Shown piece by piece: positions 52,467 through 61,853 of a stretch of 64,000 nucleotides of DNA (position 1 is the first letter of the stretch; the number at the start of each line of letters is the position of its first letter). A model generated the notes under the pieces. The model saw only the letters and a program-made list of their open reading frames with translations, was not told the origin of the DNA and made no database searches. The position numbers and the translations under genes are program-made. Location of the stretch: contig NZ_RBZM01000010.1 in assembly GCF_003628305.1 (NCBI RefSeq), forward strand, positions 220,026 to 284,025, read 5' to 3'. Origin of the DNA: Cohnella endophytica (GTDB taxonomy: Bacteria > Bacillota > Bacilli > Paenibacillales > Paenibacillaceae).

Positions 52467-53906
52467 CTATTTCACGTCGCGGCGACCTTTCACTTGCGCT
52501 TGCGCTTTCTCCGCGATCGCATCCATCGCTTGCTGCGCGGTCTGCTGTCCGAGCCACACCTTATCCAACGCCGGATTGACGATGTCCATGATCTTGTTGA
52601 AGTTTTTGACATAACCGGTCGGAGTCTGATGGCTGTAGCCCAGCATCATGTCGATGACGGCGTCCTGGTAGCCGGGCGTCCGTCCCTTGGAATTCGCCGT
52701 CCACTTCTCGATCAGCGAAGGATCCTCATACCAACTCTTTAGCGCAGGCATCCAAAGTCCTTTCTGGTTCAGCTCCAGCGTGCCTTCCGGATCGAGGAGC
52801 GCTTTGACGAGCCCCCACGCCTCTTGAGGATGCTTGGTGGATTTGAAGACCGAGAACATGCCGCACACGACCGTCGTGATCGGCGTCTTCATAACCGGCA
52901 ACGGCGCAACATCGTAGTTGACGTTCGTGTTGCTCAGGTCGAAGTTCGCCCATTGTCCGTCAATGACCATCGCGACTTTCTTGGTTTGCAGTGCGACGTT
53001 CGTGCCCGGCACGTTTTTGGATTGCACCGGGGATGGGGCCACGTGATGCACGTTGACCAAATCCGCCACCTTCTGCAACGCTTCCACCGCTTCCGGCTGA
53101 TTCAGGCCGAACGTCTTGCCGTCCGCGGATAAGAAATCGCCGCCATTGCTAAAGATGAAGTTGGACCAGGGGCCCCACCAACCGTTAGCGCCGTTGACGC
53201 CGAACTGCTTGATTTTCTTCGGATTGAAATCGGGATCGGACGCGTTTTTACCGTTTTCGTCAATCGTTAACTTCTTTGCGGCTTCGACGAACTGGTCCCA
53301 CGTCCAGGCTTCAGCCGCTTTCGCGGATGGCGGCGTAACGCCTGCGTCCTTGAACATGTCGACATTATAGTACAAGGAGAACGTTTCCGGGCCGGGGGCA
53401 ATGCCGATCAGATTACCGGGCTCGGAATAATAGGAGATGTTCGGAATAAGGCGGTCGGCGCTGAGCTCCGAATCCGAATCGACGAATTGCTGGAGGTTCA
53501 GGAACTTGCCTTCCTCGGCCAAGGGGAAGGCGATGGAGCCGGACTCCATCATCGCCACGTCTGGCTCCTGGTTACCCGCAACCATCGTCGTGAGCTTCGT
53601 GTCATAGTCGGTCGGGATGTGCTCCAGCTTCACGGTGATGTTCGGATACTTCTGATGGAAACGGTCGATCGCTTTTTGGTATGTCTGTACTTCGCCGGGA
53701 CTTCCCCACAAGGTCAGCCGGAGCGTAACCGGGTCATTGGACGCCAATTCGTCCGAGCCGCTCGTCTGTGAGGCTTCCGGGCTGCTTGCTCCGGCACCGT
53801 CCGATGACGCCGGGTTTTCCGACTTCGACGAACATGCGGGTAGCGCTATTGCCGCCGTCAATAGGAATATCAGAATAAATGCAAACGCTTTCGATGATCT
53901 TTTCAA
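52467..53906 (-). CDS. Sugar-binding lipoprotein of the ABC importer
   Basis: About 479 residues from the TTG at 53906 (a TTG at 53912 is too near the GGGAGGGG site). Lipoprotein signal peptide with lipobox LPACSS, then a type-1 extracellular solute-binding fold (YQKAIDRFHQKYPNITVKLE, GVNGANGWWGP). It captures the sugar, probably an arabinose-containing oligosaccharide given the GH127 gene. A candidate cre site, TGCAAACGCTTTCG at 53880-53893, lies within the first codons, which would give glucose repression. Confidence 0.9.
   Translation of the reverse strand: MKRSSKAFAFILIFLLTAAIALPACSSKSENPASSDGAGASSPEASQTSGSDELASNDPVTLRLTLWGSPGEVQTYQKAIDRFHQKYPNITVKLEHIPTDYDTKLTTMVAGNQEPDVAMMESGSIAFPLAEEGKFLNLQQFVDSDSELSADRLIPNISYYSEPGNLIGIAPGPETFSLYYNVDMFKDAGVTPPSAKAAEAWTWDQFVEAAKKLTIDENGKNASDPDFNPKKIKQFGVNGANGWWGPWSNFIFSNGGDFLSADGKTFGLNQPEAVEALQKVADLVNVHHVAPSPVQSKNVPGTNVALQTKKVAMVIDGQWANFDLSNTNVNYDVAPLPVMKTPITTVVCGMFSVFKSTKHPQEAWGLVKALLDPEGTLELNQKGLWMPALKSWYEDPSLIEKWTANSKGRTPGYQDAVIDMMLGYSHQTPTGYVKNFNKIMDIVNPALDKVWLGQQTAQQAMDAIAEKAQAQVKGRRDVK
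53880..53893. promoter_or_regulatory. Candidate CcpA cre site
   Basis: TGCAAACGCTTTCG differs from the cre consensus TGWAANCGNTNWCA at two positions and sits at the start of the first structural gene of the sugar operon. Confidence 0.45.
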
Positions 53907-53990
53907 ATTCAAGCCCCTCCCGAATTCGCTAGTTTTCGATTCATAGCTGCAGTCTATGATGTCTTCACTATATCAGCCGGTTGTCGTCCG

Positions 53991-55811
53991 CTAAATCCGA
54001 TTTTGATTCGATTTGGTGGACTTCCCTTGGGTTTCCGCGGAATCGAGCGGAAGGAGGATCTCCACGATCGTTCCTCCCGCGGCGGAAGGATGAATTTCGA
54101 CCCCGTATTCCTCGCCGTACTGTAGGCGGATGCGCGATCTTATATTGCCGATGCCGACGGATTTTCTTTTGCCGTCATTGTTGCTCGAAGTGATCGCGCC
54201 GCCGATCCCGCGGCCGTTATCCGTAATCGCGAATACGCGGCGATCGTTCTCGATCCGACCGGAAACGACGATGACGCCGCCGTCTTCCATCTGATCGAAG
54301 CCGTGCAGAATGGCGTTTTCGACGAATGGCTGGAAAAGGAGGCGAGGCACCTTATAGGCGTACAAGTCAGGCTGGATCGCATAGCGCACCTCGAACTTGC
54401 CTTCAAAACGCATGGACATGATATGAAAATAATTGTTCAACCATTCGATTTCTTCGGACAAGTGGACGAGATCCCAGTCCTTGCTGACCGTATAGTGCAG
54501 CATGTTCGACAGGCATACGAGCATTTTGCTCAATTCCTTCTGCTGGTTCTCGATTGCCATCCAGTTCATGACATTTAGCGTGTTGTAGAGGAAATGAGGG
54601 TTCATTTGCAGGTTCAAGGCTTGGATCTCGGCCTCCTGCTCTTTCATTTTGATTTCGTAGTTCTCGTTGATCAGCAGTTGAATACGGTTATTCATATTGT
54701 TGAACTTGCGGATCAGAATGCCGAATTCATCGTTAGCCGCCGGCTCCACGCGGGTCTGAAAATCGCCTTCCCCGACGAAGCGCATGGCTGCCATCAGTTT
54801 CTTGATCGGATCGGTGATGCGACGCAGGACGAAAAACGCCAGCGTGACGGCGACCAAACCGAGCAGAATGGCCGTGGACAAAGTGGAAGTCAGGATCGAC
54901 GGCACGATCTGATCGACCAAGGCCGTCTCGGGTATGACGACGACGGACAGCCACCCGGTCACCTTGGACCGGTCGAAGCAGACGATTCTGTTTTTCCCGT
55001 CCAATCTGAGCTTCTGCGTACCGGTTCCCTCATTCAGCAGCGGACGCACCCAGTCGTCCTCGAACGTGGTTGTCAACTTGCTGGAATCGGAATGGGCCAC
55101 GATCTTGCCGTTCGGAGCAATGACGAAATACGTAGAGTCGGCGGGAATGCTCCGTTCGAACAGCGAGCGGAACAGATCGGCTTTCAGATTGATCGTCAGC
55201 ACCGGCCGCTCCACGCCCGGATTCAGTTTCATCATGGTGCTGTTTTCAAGGTGGGAGAAATTGAGCAGTCGGGTCGCCGAAAATAAGTACCGATAATCGT
55301 AATAATTGGCTGTCTTCAGCCACGATAGATTAAACATCTCTACAAAGTCGTAGGTGGGGTACCAAACCATTTTGCCGCCCGCCTCCACGGCTTCCCGATA
55401 AATGAGGGTTTGCGCTGGTTCGCCTTGCGGCATCGTGCGACTGGAACCGAATGCGTAGTAGGACGTCCAAATTTGATAAGTGTACAAATCCTCTTGCTGC
55501 GAGAATTGGCGACTGAGGATCGCGGATATTTTGCGGTCGGCTTGGAGCAATTCGTACTGACTGGTCGGATCGAGACGGTTAAAAATATCGAACAGCTCCT
55601 TGTCCGCGAACAAGGTCATGCTGTCGGCCTCGATCTGATTCAGCTTGGTGTCCATGACTTCATTGCTCTTCTTGACGATCTGGTAAACATTCTGCTGCGC
55701 CTGCTTCGTCACGACATTTAAGCTCGTCCGGTAGAACAGCGTACCCAGAACGATCAACGGCAGCGCAATCAAGATCAGATTGCTAATTAGCAGCCTGGAT
55801 CCAAGCTTCAT
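53991..55811 (-). CDS. YesM-type sensor histidine kinase
   Basis: 606 residues from the ATG at 55811, overlapping the regulator stop (ATGA). N-terminal TM (LLISNLILIALPLIVLGTLF), extracytoplasmic dCache-like sensor, second TM near 300, HAMP, then the His_kinase domain with MNPHFLYNTLNVMNW and HATPase (FVENAILHG, DNGRGIGG). Probably senses a sugar or the loaded binding protein and phosphorylates the YesN-type partner. Confidence 0.92.
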   Translation of the reverse strand: MKLGSRLLISNLILIALPLIVLGTLFYRTSLNVVTKQAQQNVYQIVKKSNEVMDTKLNQIEADSMTLFADKELFDIFNRLDPTSQYELLQADRKISAILSRQFSQQEDLYTYQIWTSYYAFGSSRTMPQGEPAQTLIYREAVEAGGKMVWYPTYDFVEMFNLSWLKTANYYDYRYLFSATRLLNFSHLENSTMMKLNPGVERPVLTINLKADLFRSLFERSIPADSTYFVIAPNGKIVAHSDSSKLTTTFEDDWVRPLLNEGTGTQKLRLDGKNRIVCFDRSKVTGWLSVVVIPETALVDQIVPSILTSTLSTAILLGLVAVTLAFFVLRRITDPIKKLMAAMRFVGEGDFQTRVEPAANDEFGILIRKFNNMNNRIQLLINENYEIKMKEQEAEIQALNLQMNPHFLYNTLNVMNWMAIENQQKELSKMLVCLSNMLHYTVSKDWDLVHLSEEIEWLNNYFHIMSMRFEGKFEVRYAIQPDLYAYKVPRLLFQPFVENAILHGFDQMEDGGVIVVSGRIENDRRVFAITDNGRGIGGAITSSNNDGKRKSVGIGNIRSRIRLQYGEEYGVEIHPSAAGGTIVEILLPLDSAETQGKSTKSNQNRI

Positions 55812-57367
55812 GGCGTCATCCTCCCGAGTCGCTGATGGCGGTAAGCTTCCGGCGTCATCCCGACGTGTTTCTTGAACAGCCGGCAAAAGTACTTCGTATC
55901 GCGGTAGCCGCACAATTCGGCGACAGCATATACTTTGAGGACGCTATCGGAATCGCCGAGCAATTCCCTGGCCTTCTTCATCCGCGCCTCCGTCAAATAT
56001 TCCGAGAAAGAACGGCCGGTATAGCTCTTGAACATCGTGCTGAAATAAGAGGAGTTGAAATAATACCGTTCGGCGACGACTTCAAGCGTCAGTTCCTCCA
56101 TATAGCGCTCTTGAATCAAGCGGACGCACGACTCCATGGCGTATTCGCTACGACCTCGCTTCGTTGACTGCAATGCGTGCGACAAATCAAGAAGCCGCGC
56201 TTCCATAACGGACAGAACGGCGAAATACGTTTCGCACGCGGGTATTTCCGTCCAGGCGGCGTCCGTCAGCCGGGCGGCGGTATCCCGGTCCAGCAACTCC
56301 CGGCAGCGGCTCTTGAGCTTCATGACGGTAAGTGAAGCGCTTTCCAAAATGCGTGCCGGATCCGTCCATCCATCGCCTGCCTGCTTGTCGAAAGCCGTGC
56401 GGCAATTTTCGATCGCCCGGTCGGATTGCCCGCCGCGGACGGCTTCGAACAACGCCTCCGCGTCCAATTCCAGCGTTTCGTTCGACGTCGAGATTCGTTC
56501 GTCTTGAAACACGATCCCGTTCCATCGGTCATAGAACGTTAGGCGCAGTGCCGAATGCGCGGACCGATAGGAGTCCGGACCTTGCGCAAGCAGATCATTG
56601 CAAAACCCTCCGATGCCATGAATCAGCTTCCCGCCCTCATAACGCGAGCTGTCCGCCATCCCCTCGAGCAGCCGGCGAATTTCCCGGCGATTTGCCAGTG
56701 CCAGCTCCGAACCGCTCACCACAGTAACGGCGCGAAGCTTTTCCTCTCCGGCTTCGATCAGGTATGCCCGGGCCGATCCGAACGGCTCCCATGCCCGCTC
56801 CAGATCGCCGCGCAGCGCCTCGCCTTGTACCGCATGCCTTCCGTCGTCCGCGCATGCGCATTCCGTGTATGCGACCAAGCCGGTTCCCGCGGCGATTCCC
56901 GCCTTTTCCAACGCGTCGCACTGCGGCGGATCAAGACGGCCGTTCAGCCAGGCCAGCACGGGCAATTCCTTCTTCGCGCCGCCGTGTTCGGCTTGTCCGT
57001 CATTCATATGAGCTTCAATTCGGAGCAGGATCGTCTCCACCTTCTCCGTGTCCACGGGCTTCAGCAAATAATCGAAAGCCCCGTGCCGGAGGGCGGTTTG
57101 CGCGTATTCGAACAAATTGTAGGCGGATAAAAAAACGACCTTCGGACGAACCTTTAGGTCGTGTAGCTTCTCCAGAAACGCGAGTCCGTCCATCTTGGGC
57201 ATGCGGATATCGGTAAATACGATCTCGGGCAACTCCGATTGAACGGTTGCGAGCGCCTCAAGGCCGTTATTGGCTGTCAGTACCTCATAGTCCGGTCTGA
57301 GAGATCGGATTAAGCTCAACATGCCTCGCCGATGCCTGGCTTCGTCGTCTACCACCAATATTTTCAT
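55808..57367 (-). CDS. YesN-type response regulator with AraC output
   Basis: 519 residues from the ATG at 57367. Receiver (ILVVDDEARHRRGML, phospho-Asp in EIVFTDIRMPKMDG, Lys in FDYLLKPVD), a long poorly conserved middle region, and a C-terminal AraC helix-turn-helix pair (YYFNSSYFSTMFKSYTGRSF, CGYRDTKYFCRLFKKHVGM). Expected activator of the downstream binding protein, permeases and GH127 gene. First gene of the locus. Confidence 0.92.
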   Translation of the reverse strand: MKILVVDDEARHRRGMLSLIRSLRPDYEVLTANNGLEALATVQSELPEIVFTDIRMPKMDGLAFLEKLHDLKVRPKVVFLSAYNLFEYAQTALRHGAFDYLLKPVDTEKVETILLRIEAHMNDGQAEHGGAKKELPVLAWLNGRLDPPQCDALEKAGIAAGTGLVAYTECACADDGRHAVQGEALRGDLERAWEPFGSARAYLIEAGEEKLRAVTVVSGSELALANRREIRRLLEGMADSSRYEGGKLIHGIGGFCNDLLAQGPDSYRSAHSALRLTFYDRWNGIVFQDERISTSNETLELDAEALFEAVRGGQSDRAIENCRTAFDKQAGDGWTDPARILESASLTVMKLKSRCRELLDRDTAARLTDAAWTEIPACETYFAVLSVMEARLLDLSHALQSTKRGRSEYAMESCVRLIQERYMEELTLEVVAERYYFNSSYFSTMFKSYTGRSFSEYLTEARMKKARELLGDSDSVLKVYAVAELCGYRDTKYFCRLFKKHVGMTPEAYRHQRLGRMTP

Positions 57368-57526
57368 GCTCTCCCAGCCTTTCTGCCGATGTAGCTTCAT
57401 TATAAGGAAAAAACCGACAATACCCTAGTCACAATCATTGGATTTAGTGGATTCTGATTGGAATCTCCCGCGGCAAACGGAACGATCGTAACTAAACGGC
57501 TAAATGGACGGGCTTTAGTTTGGATG

Positions 57527-57555
57527 TTGTCATTGAGGGTCCGCCGTGCTATAAT
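57527..57555 (+). promoter_or_regulatory. Promoter of rpmE
   Basis: TTGTCA (57527-57532), 17-base spacer, TATAAT (57550-57555), 62 bases before rpmE. Confidence 0.85.
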
Positions 57556-57616
57556 CTTTTCACGTGTCAATTACTCTGGATCCGCATGAGGTTCAGGGCA
57601 GAAAGAGGTGAACCCT

Positions 57617-57814
57617 TTGAAACCATCCATTCATCCGCAATACAATGTGATTACGGCATCTTGCGCATGCGGAAACACTTTCGAAACAGGTTCGATCAAA
57701 TCGAATCTTAAAGTAGAGATCTGTTCGGCTTGCCACCCGTTCTACACAGGTAAACAAAAGTTTATCGATGCAGGCGGTCGCGTAGACAAGTTCAAAAAGA
57801 AATACGGAATTTAA
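57617..57814 (+). CDS. rpmE: Ribosomal protein bL31 (zinc-binding form)
   Basis: 65 residues from the TTG at 57617 (GAGGTG upstream; the GTG at 57608 overlaps that site). MKPSIHPQYN start, CACG and CSACHPFY give the four-Cys zinc site of the C+ form, GGRVDKFKKKYG at the end. Next to rho in B. subtilis; here parted from it by the sugar locus. Confidence 0.96.
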   Translation: MKPSIHPQYNVITASCACGNTFETGSIKSNLKVEICSACHPFYTGKQKFIDAGGRVDKFKKKYGI

Positions 57815-57837
57815 TCGAATTGCCGTATAGAGATAAG

Positions 57838-57877
57838 CCTCCCTTGAAATCCTACCGGATAAAAGGGAGGTTTTTTT
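57838..57877 (+). terminator. rpmE terminator whose arm is the next gene's ribosome binding site
   Basis: CCTCCCTT (57838-57845) pairs with AAGGGAGG (57863-57870), then seven T. The GGGAGG arm lies 8 bases before the ATG at 57879, so it also serves as ribosome binding site for transcripts that read through. Confidence 0.85.
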
Positions 57878-57878
57878 C

Positions 57879-58286
57879 ATGCTCAAGCAAGGGATTAGGA
57901 TGCTGTTAACGGCAATGCTGGTTAGCGTGTTGCTTACATCGGCAGGCTGTGGCAAAAATAATACCGGCAACAACGCGGAGGGGCTAAGCGCCAAAAGCTA
58001 TAAGAACGACGGTTATCTCGGTATGACGAACGCCCATCCGCAACTGCCCGGTCATCACGTCGTAACGAATTACTCGAGGGATAACGTCACGATGACGCAG
58101 GCGATCCAGAACCTGCGCGGAGTCGCGGGTTCCACCGTTACGTTTAACGGCGCGGATGCTTACGTAACGATCAAACGGAAGGCGGGAATGCTGGCGAGGG
58201 AAGTTCCTACGATGGAGCAGCAAGCCGCTACCGTTCTTCGGTTTAACTATCCGCGTTACACGATTCACGTTACGTCGATCAAATAG
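57879..58286 (+). CDS. YhcN/YlaJ-like sporulation lipoprotein
   Basis: 135 residues. Lipoprotein signal peptide with lipobox TSAGC at residue 20-24, Asn/Gly-rich linker, then a small domain. The VTMTQAIQNLRGVAGSTVT and DAYVTIKR segments resemble the YhcN/YlaJ family, found in spore membranes. Family call is moderate. Probably expressed by read-through from rpmE, as its ribosome binding site is inside the rpmE terminator. Confidence 0.7.
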   Translation: MLKQGIRMLLTAMLVSVLLTSAGCGKNNTGNNAEGLSAKSYKNDGYLGMTNAHPQLPGHHVVTNYSRDNVTMTQAIQNLRGVAGSTVTFNGADAYVTIKRKAGMLAREVPTMEQQAATVLRFNYPRYTIHVTSIK

Positions 58287-58328
58287 GACCGCGGTTAATA
58301 AGACTTGGGAGGGAACTTCTTCCGTCAG

Positions 58329-58357
58329 TTGCACTTCCCGCCGCAATTCGCTATACT
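58329..58357 (+). promoter_or_regulatory. Promoter of the SRP RNA
   Basis: TTGCAC (58329-58334), 17-base spacer, TATACT (58352-58357); start would be about 58364. Confidence 0.75.
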
Positions 58358-58362
58358 TAGCT

Positions 58363-58637
58363 TTGCCGTGCTAGACGGGGAGGTAGCGGTGCCCTGTAAC
58401 TCGCAATCCGCTCCAGCGAGGTTGAATTCCTGTTTTAGGTTTTGCGATGCAGGTTCCGGTAAGTTTCGTGCCGTGTTGACGGCAGAGTCCTCCGCAAGGG
58501 ACGGCCATGAACCCGGTCAGGTCCGGAAGGAAGCAGCCATAAGTGGTTTAGTTCTTGTGCTGGAGGGTTGCTCGGCCCGAGCGACACACTCTTATACGGC
58601 TGGATCGCAATTATCGAGATCAGGTGCACGGTTCTCA
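58363..58637 (+). ncRNA. ffs: Signal recognition particle RNA, large Bacillus type (scRNA)
   Basis: The 5' domain GCCGTGCTAGACGGGGAGGT, the Alu-type AGCGGTGCCCTGTAACTCGC, and the Ffh-binding domain GTCAGGTCCGGAAGGAAGCA with its apical GGAA loop are nearly identical to the B. subtilis scr RNA as I recall it, ending in GGTGCACGGTTCTC. About 275 bases. It guides membrane and secreted proteins to the translocon. Position upstream of dnaX matches B. subtilis. Confidence 0.97.
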
Positions 58638-58650
58638 AATGCGAATAAAC

Positions 58651-58687
58651 GAAGCATCTTGGCTTTCATGCCATGATGCTTCTTTTT
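58651..58687 (+). terminator. Terminator after the SRP RNA
   Basis: GAAGCATC (58651-58658) and GATGCTTC (58675-58682) with an inner TGGC/GCCA pair, then five T. Confidence 0.92.
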
Positions 58688-58815
58688 GTTATGCGCCCAT
58701 TTCTTTCAGGTACTTTCAGAAAATACTTCTCGCGGCTTAGGCCTAAAGGAGGGAATTACCCCAATATACCGAATATTTACATTTGGGCTGGCTTCGTTGA
58801 CCGGAGGTGAGACGT

Positions 58816-59946
58816 ATGAAAGACGATCCGGCCATGCTCGCAGACAACGATTCCGTACAACTGAAGCGCAACGACCTTGACTCTTATATCCGGCAATTCG
58901 CGAATCGTTTTCTGACGTTGGAGAGCATCGGCGTACTGTTAATAAATTCGGATTTCCGTATCGTCGAAGCGAGCGATATGATTTGCGCCGTATTCGGCTG
59001 CGAACGCTCGGACGTAATCGATCAACCGGTGGAAGCCTGGATGAGCTTCGTTGACATGCAACAACGGCCGTTTGACCGAAGTTTGATCGAGGGCGCGTCG
59101 TTCCGTAACCGAGAGCTAAATTGGACGAGGGATAAGATTAGCATCAAATTAATGCTGGATGGAGAAACGCTGCAAGAAGACGGCCTGATAACGGGGGCAT
59201 TCGTGCTCTTCCGGGACGTGTCTCATTTGCTGAATCTGGAGGAGCAGATTAGACGCTCCGATCGGCTGAAGACGATCGGGCAGATCGCTGCGGGGACGGC
59301 CCATGAGATTCGCAATCCGTTAACGGCGATCAAGGGGTTCATGCAATTGCTGAACAGGACGCTGGCCGATCGGGAGATGGTCAAAGAAAGGGAGTTCGTA
59401 GGCATCGTCCTGACGGAATTGGAGCGGGTGAACGATCTCGTCAGCGATTTTCTGCTGCTAAGCAAGCCTAAGGAAGCGAAACGGGCTTCCATGCGCGTAG
59501 GGAAAGTGCTGCAGGAAATACTCCCGATGATCCGGAACGAGGCGCTTCTTCATAGCGTAACCGTGATCTATCGCCCAAAGCCGGAGCTGCCCCCGATACT
59601 GGCAGACAAGGAATTGCTGAAACAAGTATTTTTGAATCTTGGCAAAAACGCGATCGAAGCTATGGGCGAAGGAGGGACATTAATAATTCGCGAGAATCAT
59701 TATCCGTACGAATCCGATAAAATCGCGATCGAGATTCAAGATACGGGGCCGGGAATTCCGCCGGATTTCCTGGACAAAGTGTTTGACCCTTTCTTCACGA
59801 CGAAGCCGCAAGGAACCGGACTGGGACTATCCGTGTGCCAGCGGATCGTTCATGACTTAGGCGGCAGCATCGAGGTGTTATCGAGCGAAGAGGGCACGAA
59901 ATTTATCGTGTGGATTCCTTACGACGGGGGAGAACGCGGGGATTAA
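58816..59946 (+). CDS. PAS-domain sporulation-type histidine kinase
   Basis: 376 residues from the ATG at 58816 (GGAGGTGA upstream). Soluble: a PAS domain (about 25-135, IGVLLINSDFRIVEASD), HisKA with the phospho-His in AGTAHEIRNPLTAIKGF, and HATPase (NLGKNAIEAMGEGG, DTGPGIPPDF, GTGLGLSVCQRI). This HEIRNPLTAIKGF version is typical of KinA/KinB/KinE-type kinases that feed Spo0F; spo0F itself is in this window. No response regulator adjoins. Inserted between the SRP RNA and dnaX compared with B. subtilis. Confidence 0.88.
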   Translation: MKDDPAMLADNDSVQLKRNDLDSYIRQFANRFLTLESIGVLLINSDFRIVEASDMICAVFGCERSDVIDQPVEAWMSFVDMQQRPFDRSLIEGASFRNRELNWTRDKISIKLMLDGETLQEDGLITGAFVLFRDVSHLLNLEEQIRRSDRLKTIGQIAAGTAHEIRNPLTAIKGFMQLLNRTLADREMVKEREFVGIVLTELERVNDLVSDFLLLSKPKEAKRASMRVGKVLQEILPMIRNEALLHSVTVIYRPKPELPPILADKELLKQVFLNLGKNAIEAMGEGGTLIIRENHYPYESDKIAIEIQDTGPGIPPDFLDKVFDPFFTTKPQGTGLGLSVCQRIVHDLGGSIEVLSSEEGTKFIVWIPYDGGERGD

Positions 59947-60024
59947 TATACATACTGCCGGTGGAGCGCGGTCTCCCTATGTTGTATAATGAATGAAACG
60001 GTAAGCTGACGGGAGCGACAAGCA

Positions 60025-61800
60025 ATGGCACATCTTGCTTTGTACCGAGCCTGGCGTCCCCAGACGTTCAAGGACATGGTCGGGCAACAACATATCGTAC
60101 AAACTTTGCAGAACGCGATCCGCGAGGATCGGTTATCCCATGCTTACTTGTTCAGCGGGCCTCGGGGAACGGGAAAGACGAGCGCGGCGAAAATATTGGC
60201 CAAAGCGGTCAACTGCGAACACGGCCCCTCCACCGAGCCTTGCAATGAGTGCTCTCAATGTCAGCGGATTACGAGCGGTTCCGTCATGGACGTCGTCGAG
60301 ATCGATGCGGCCTCGAACCGCGGGGTCGAAGAAATCCGCGATATTCGGGATAAAGTGAAATATTCGCCGACGGAAGTGCGGCGTAAGGTGTATATTATCG
60401 ACGAAGTGCACATGCTGACGACGGAAGCCTTTAATGCACTTCTCAAAACATTGGAGGAGCCGCCCGGCCACGTCATGTTCGTGCTTGCGACGACGGAGCC
60501 GCACAAGCTGCCGCCAACGATCATTTCCCGTTGTCAGCGTTTCGACTTCAGGCGCGTTTCATTGGAAGAGCAATCGAGCCGGCTTCGGGAAATTTGCTCG
60601 GTGGAGAAGATCGGGGCGGAAGAGGAAGCGATTCGTTATATCGCCCGGTTATCCGACGGGGGAATGCGCGATGCGCTAAGCCTGTTGGACCAGATCTCTT
60701 CCTTTACGGGCGGGCAAGTAACGTTGGCGCATGCGGTCGAGGCGACGGGAGGCTTGCCTTCCGAGCAATTCTCGAGGCTTGCGATCGCGGTTCGCGACCG
60801 CGATGCTTCCAAGGTGTTGCTGGAGATCGACGAGATGATGCGTGCGGGCAAGAGCGCGGATAAGAGTCTGGAGCAGCTCATGCATTACTTCAGGGACCTG
60901 TTGCTGGCGCAATTGGCGCCGGATGCCGGAGACTCTTCGGGTCGTATCGCCAATCCAGCGGAACTGAAGGAAATGTCGAGTGGATTTTCTCGCGAGCGGT
61001 TATTTGCTATTATTGACTTGCTCAATCGTTATCAGGGCGAGATGAAGTACGCGGCCCATCCGCAGACGATGTTCGAGATCGCCTTGCTTAAGCTGTGCTC
61101 GGACGAACCGATTGCTTCGTCGGGCGCCGGGGAGGCTAACGCTGCCGGCGGCGGAGTCGGGCGCGTAGAGCTGGGTCAACTCAAGCAGCAGATCGCGGCG
61201 CTGGAGAGCAAGCTCGGTTCTTTGCTTGCCGGCGGTGGCGGCAATCACGCTTCGGGCGGTTCTTCGCCATCAAGCTCGAGCGGCAGTTCTAGGGCGAGCT
61301 CAGTCGGCGGCGGTAGCGGGTCCGGCGCATCGCGTCCGGCGCAAGTCTCGCGCGCGAAGCTGAATGCTTTCGTGGAGGCGCATGCCGGCTCGGGGCCATC
61401 GATCGCGAAATGGCCGCAAATTCTCCAGAGAGTCAAGGAGGAACGGGTAACCGTTCATGCGTGGCTGACCGACGGAGAACCGGTTGCATATGCGGACGGT
61501 GCGATGGCGGTCGCGTTCAAGAATACGATTCACCGCGAGACGACCGAGAGACCCGCGAACAAAGGCGTTATCGAAGGGGTTCTAAGTTCTATTTACGGTC
61601 AACCGACCCAGTTGGTCACCCTGATGCAGAAGGAATGGCAAGAAGCGGTTGCGGAAAGCTCCGGTCAACCGAAAGCCGATCGCGCGGGAGAGGAACTGCA
61701 GCTCATCCCGGACGACGAATCGGGAGAGAAGGCCGAGCCGCTAATCGACGAAGCCGTCCGATTGTTCGGGGAACAATTGGTCACGATTAAAGACGACTAA
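60025..61800 (+). CDS. dnaX: DNA polymerase III subunit gamma/tau
   Basis: 591 residues. Clamp-loader AAA+ core: Walker A FSGPRGTGKTS, zinc module CEHGPSTEPCNECSQC, Walker B VYIIDEVHML, sensor 1 ATTEPHK and SRC arginine finger. A Gly/Ser-rich low-complexity linker (about 385-435) leads to the tau C-terminal domain. No frameshift slippery run is seen, so full-length tau is probably the main product. Confidence 0.96.
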   Translation: MAHLALYRAWRPQTFKDMVGQQHIVQTLQNAIREDRLSHAYLFSGPRGTGKTSAAKILAKAVNCEHGPSTEPCNECSQCQRITSGSVMDVVEIDAASNRGVEEIRDIRDKVKYSPTEVRRKVYIIDEVHMLTTEAFNALLKTLEEPPGHVMFVLATTEPHKLPPTIISRCQRFDFRRVSLEEQSSRLREICSVEKIGAEEEAIRYIARLSDGGMRDALSLLDQISSFTGGQVTLAHAVEATGGLPSEQFSRLAIAVRDRDASKVLLEIDEMMRAGKSADKSLEQLMHYFRDLLLAQLAPDAGDSSGRIANPAELKEMSSGFSRERLFAIIDLLNRYQGEMKYAAHPQTMFEIALLKLCSDEPIASSGAGEANAAGGGVGRVELGQLKQQIAALESKLGSLLAGGGGNHASGGSSPSSSSGSSRASSVGGGSGSGASRPAQVSRAKLNAFVEAHAGSGPSIAKWPQILQRVKEERVTVHAWLTDGEPVAYADGAMAVAFKNTIHRETTERPANKGVIEGVLSSIYGQPTQLVTLMQKEWQEAVAESSGQPKADRAGEELQLIPDDESGEKAEPLIDEAVRLFGEQLVTIKDD

Positions 61801-61853
61801 CTTAGGTTGGTCGGCCGCATGGCATACCACTATATTCTAGGAGGCTATCCTCA

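Noticed and set aside
60025..61800. Programmed frameshift in dnaX producing gamma
   Set aside because: No A-rich slippery heptamer with a following stop was found around the expected site.
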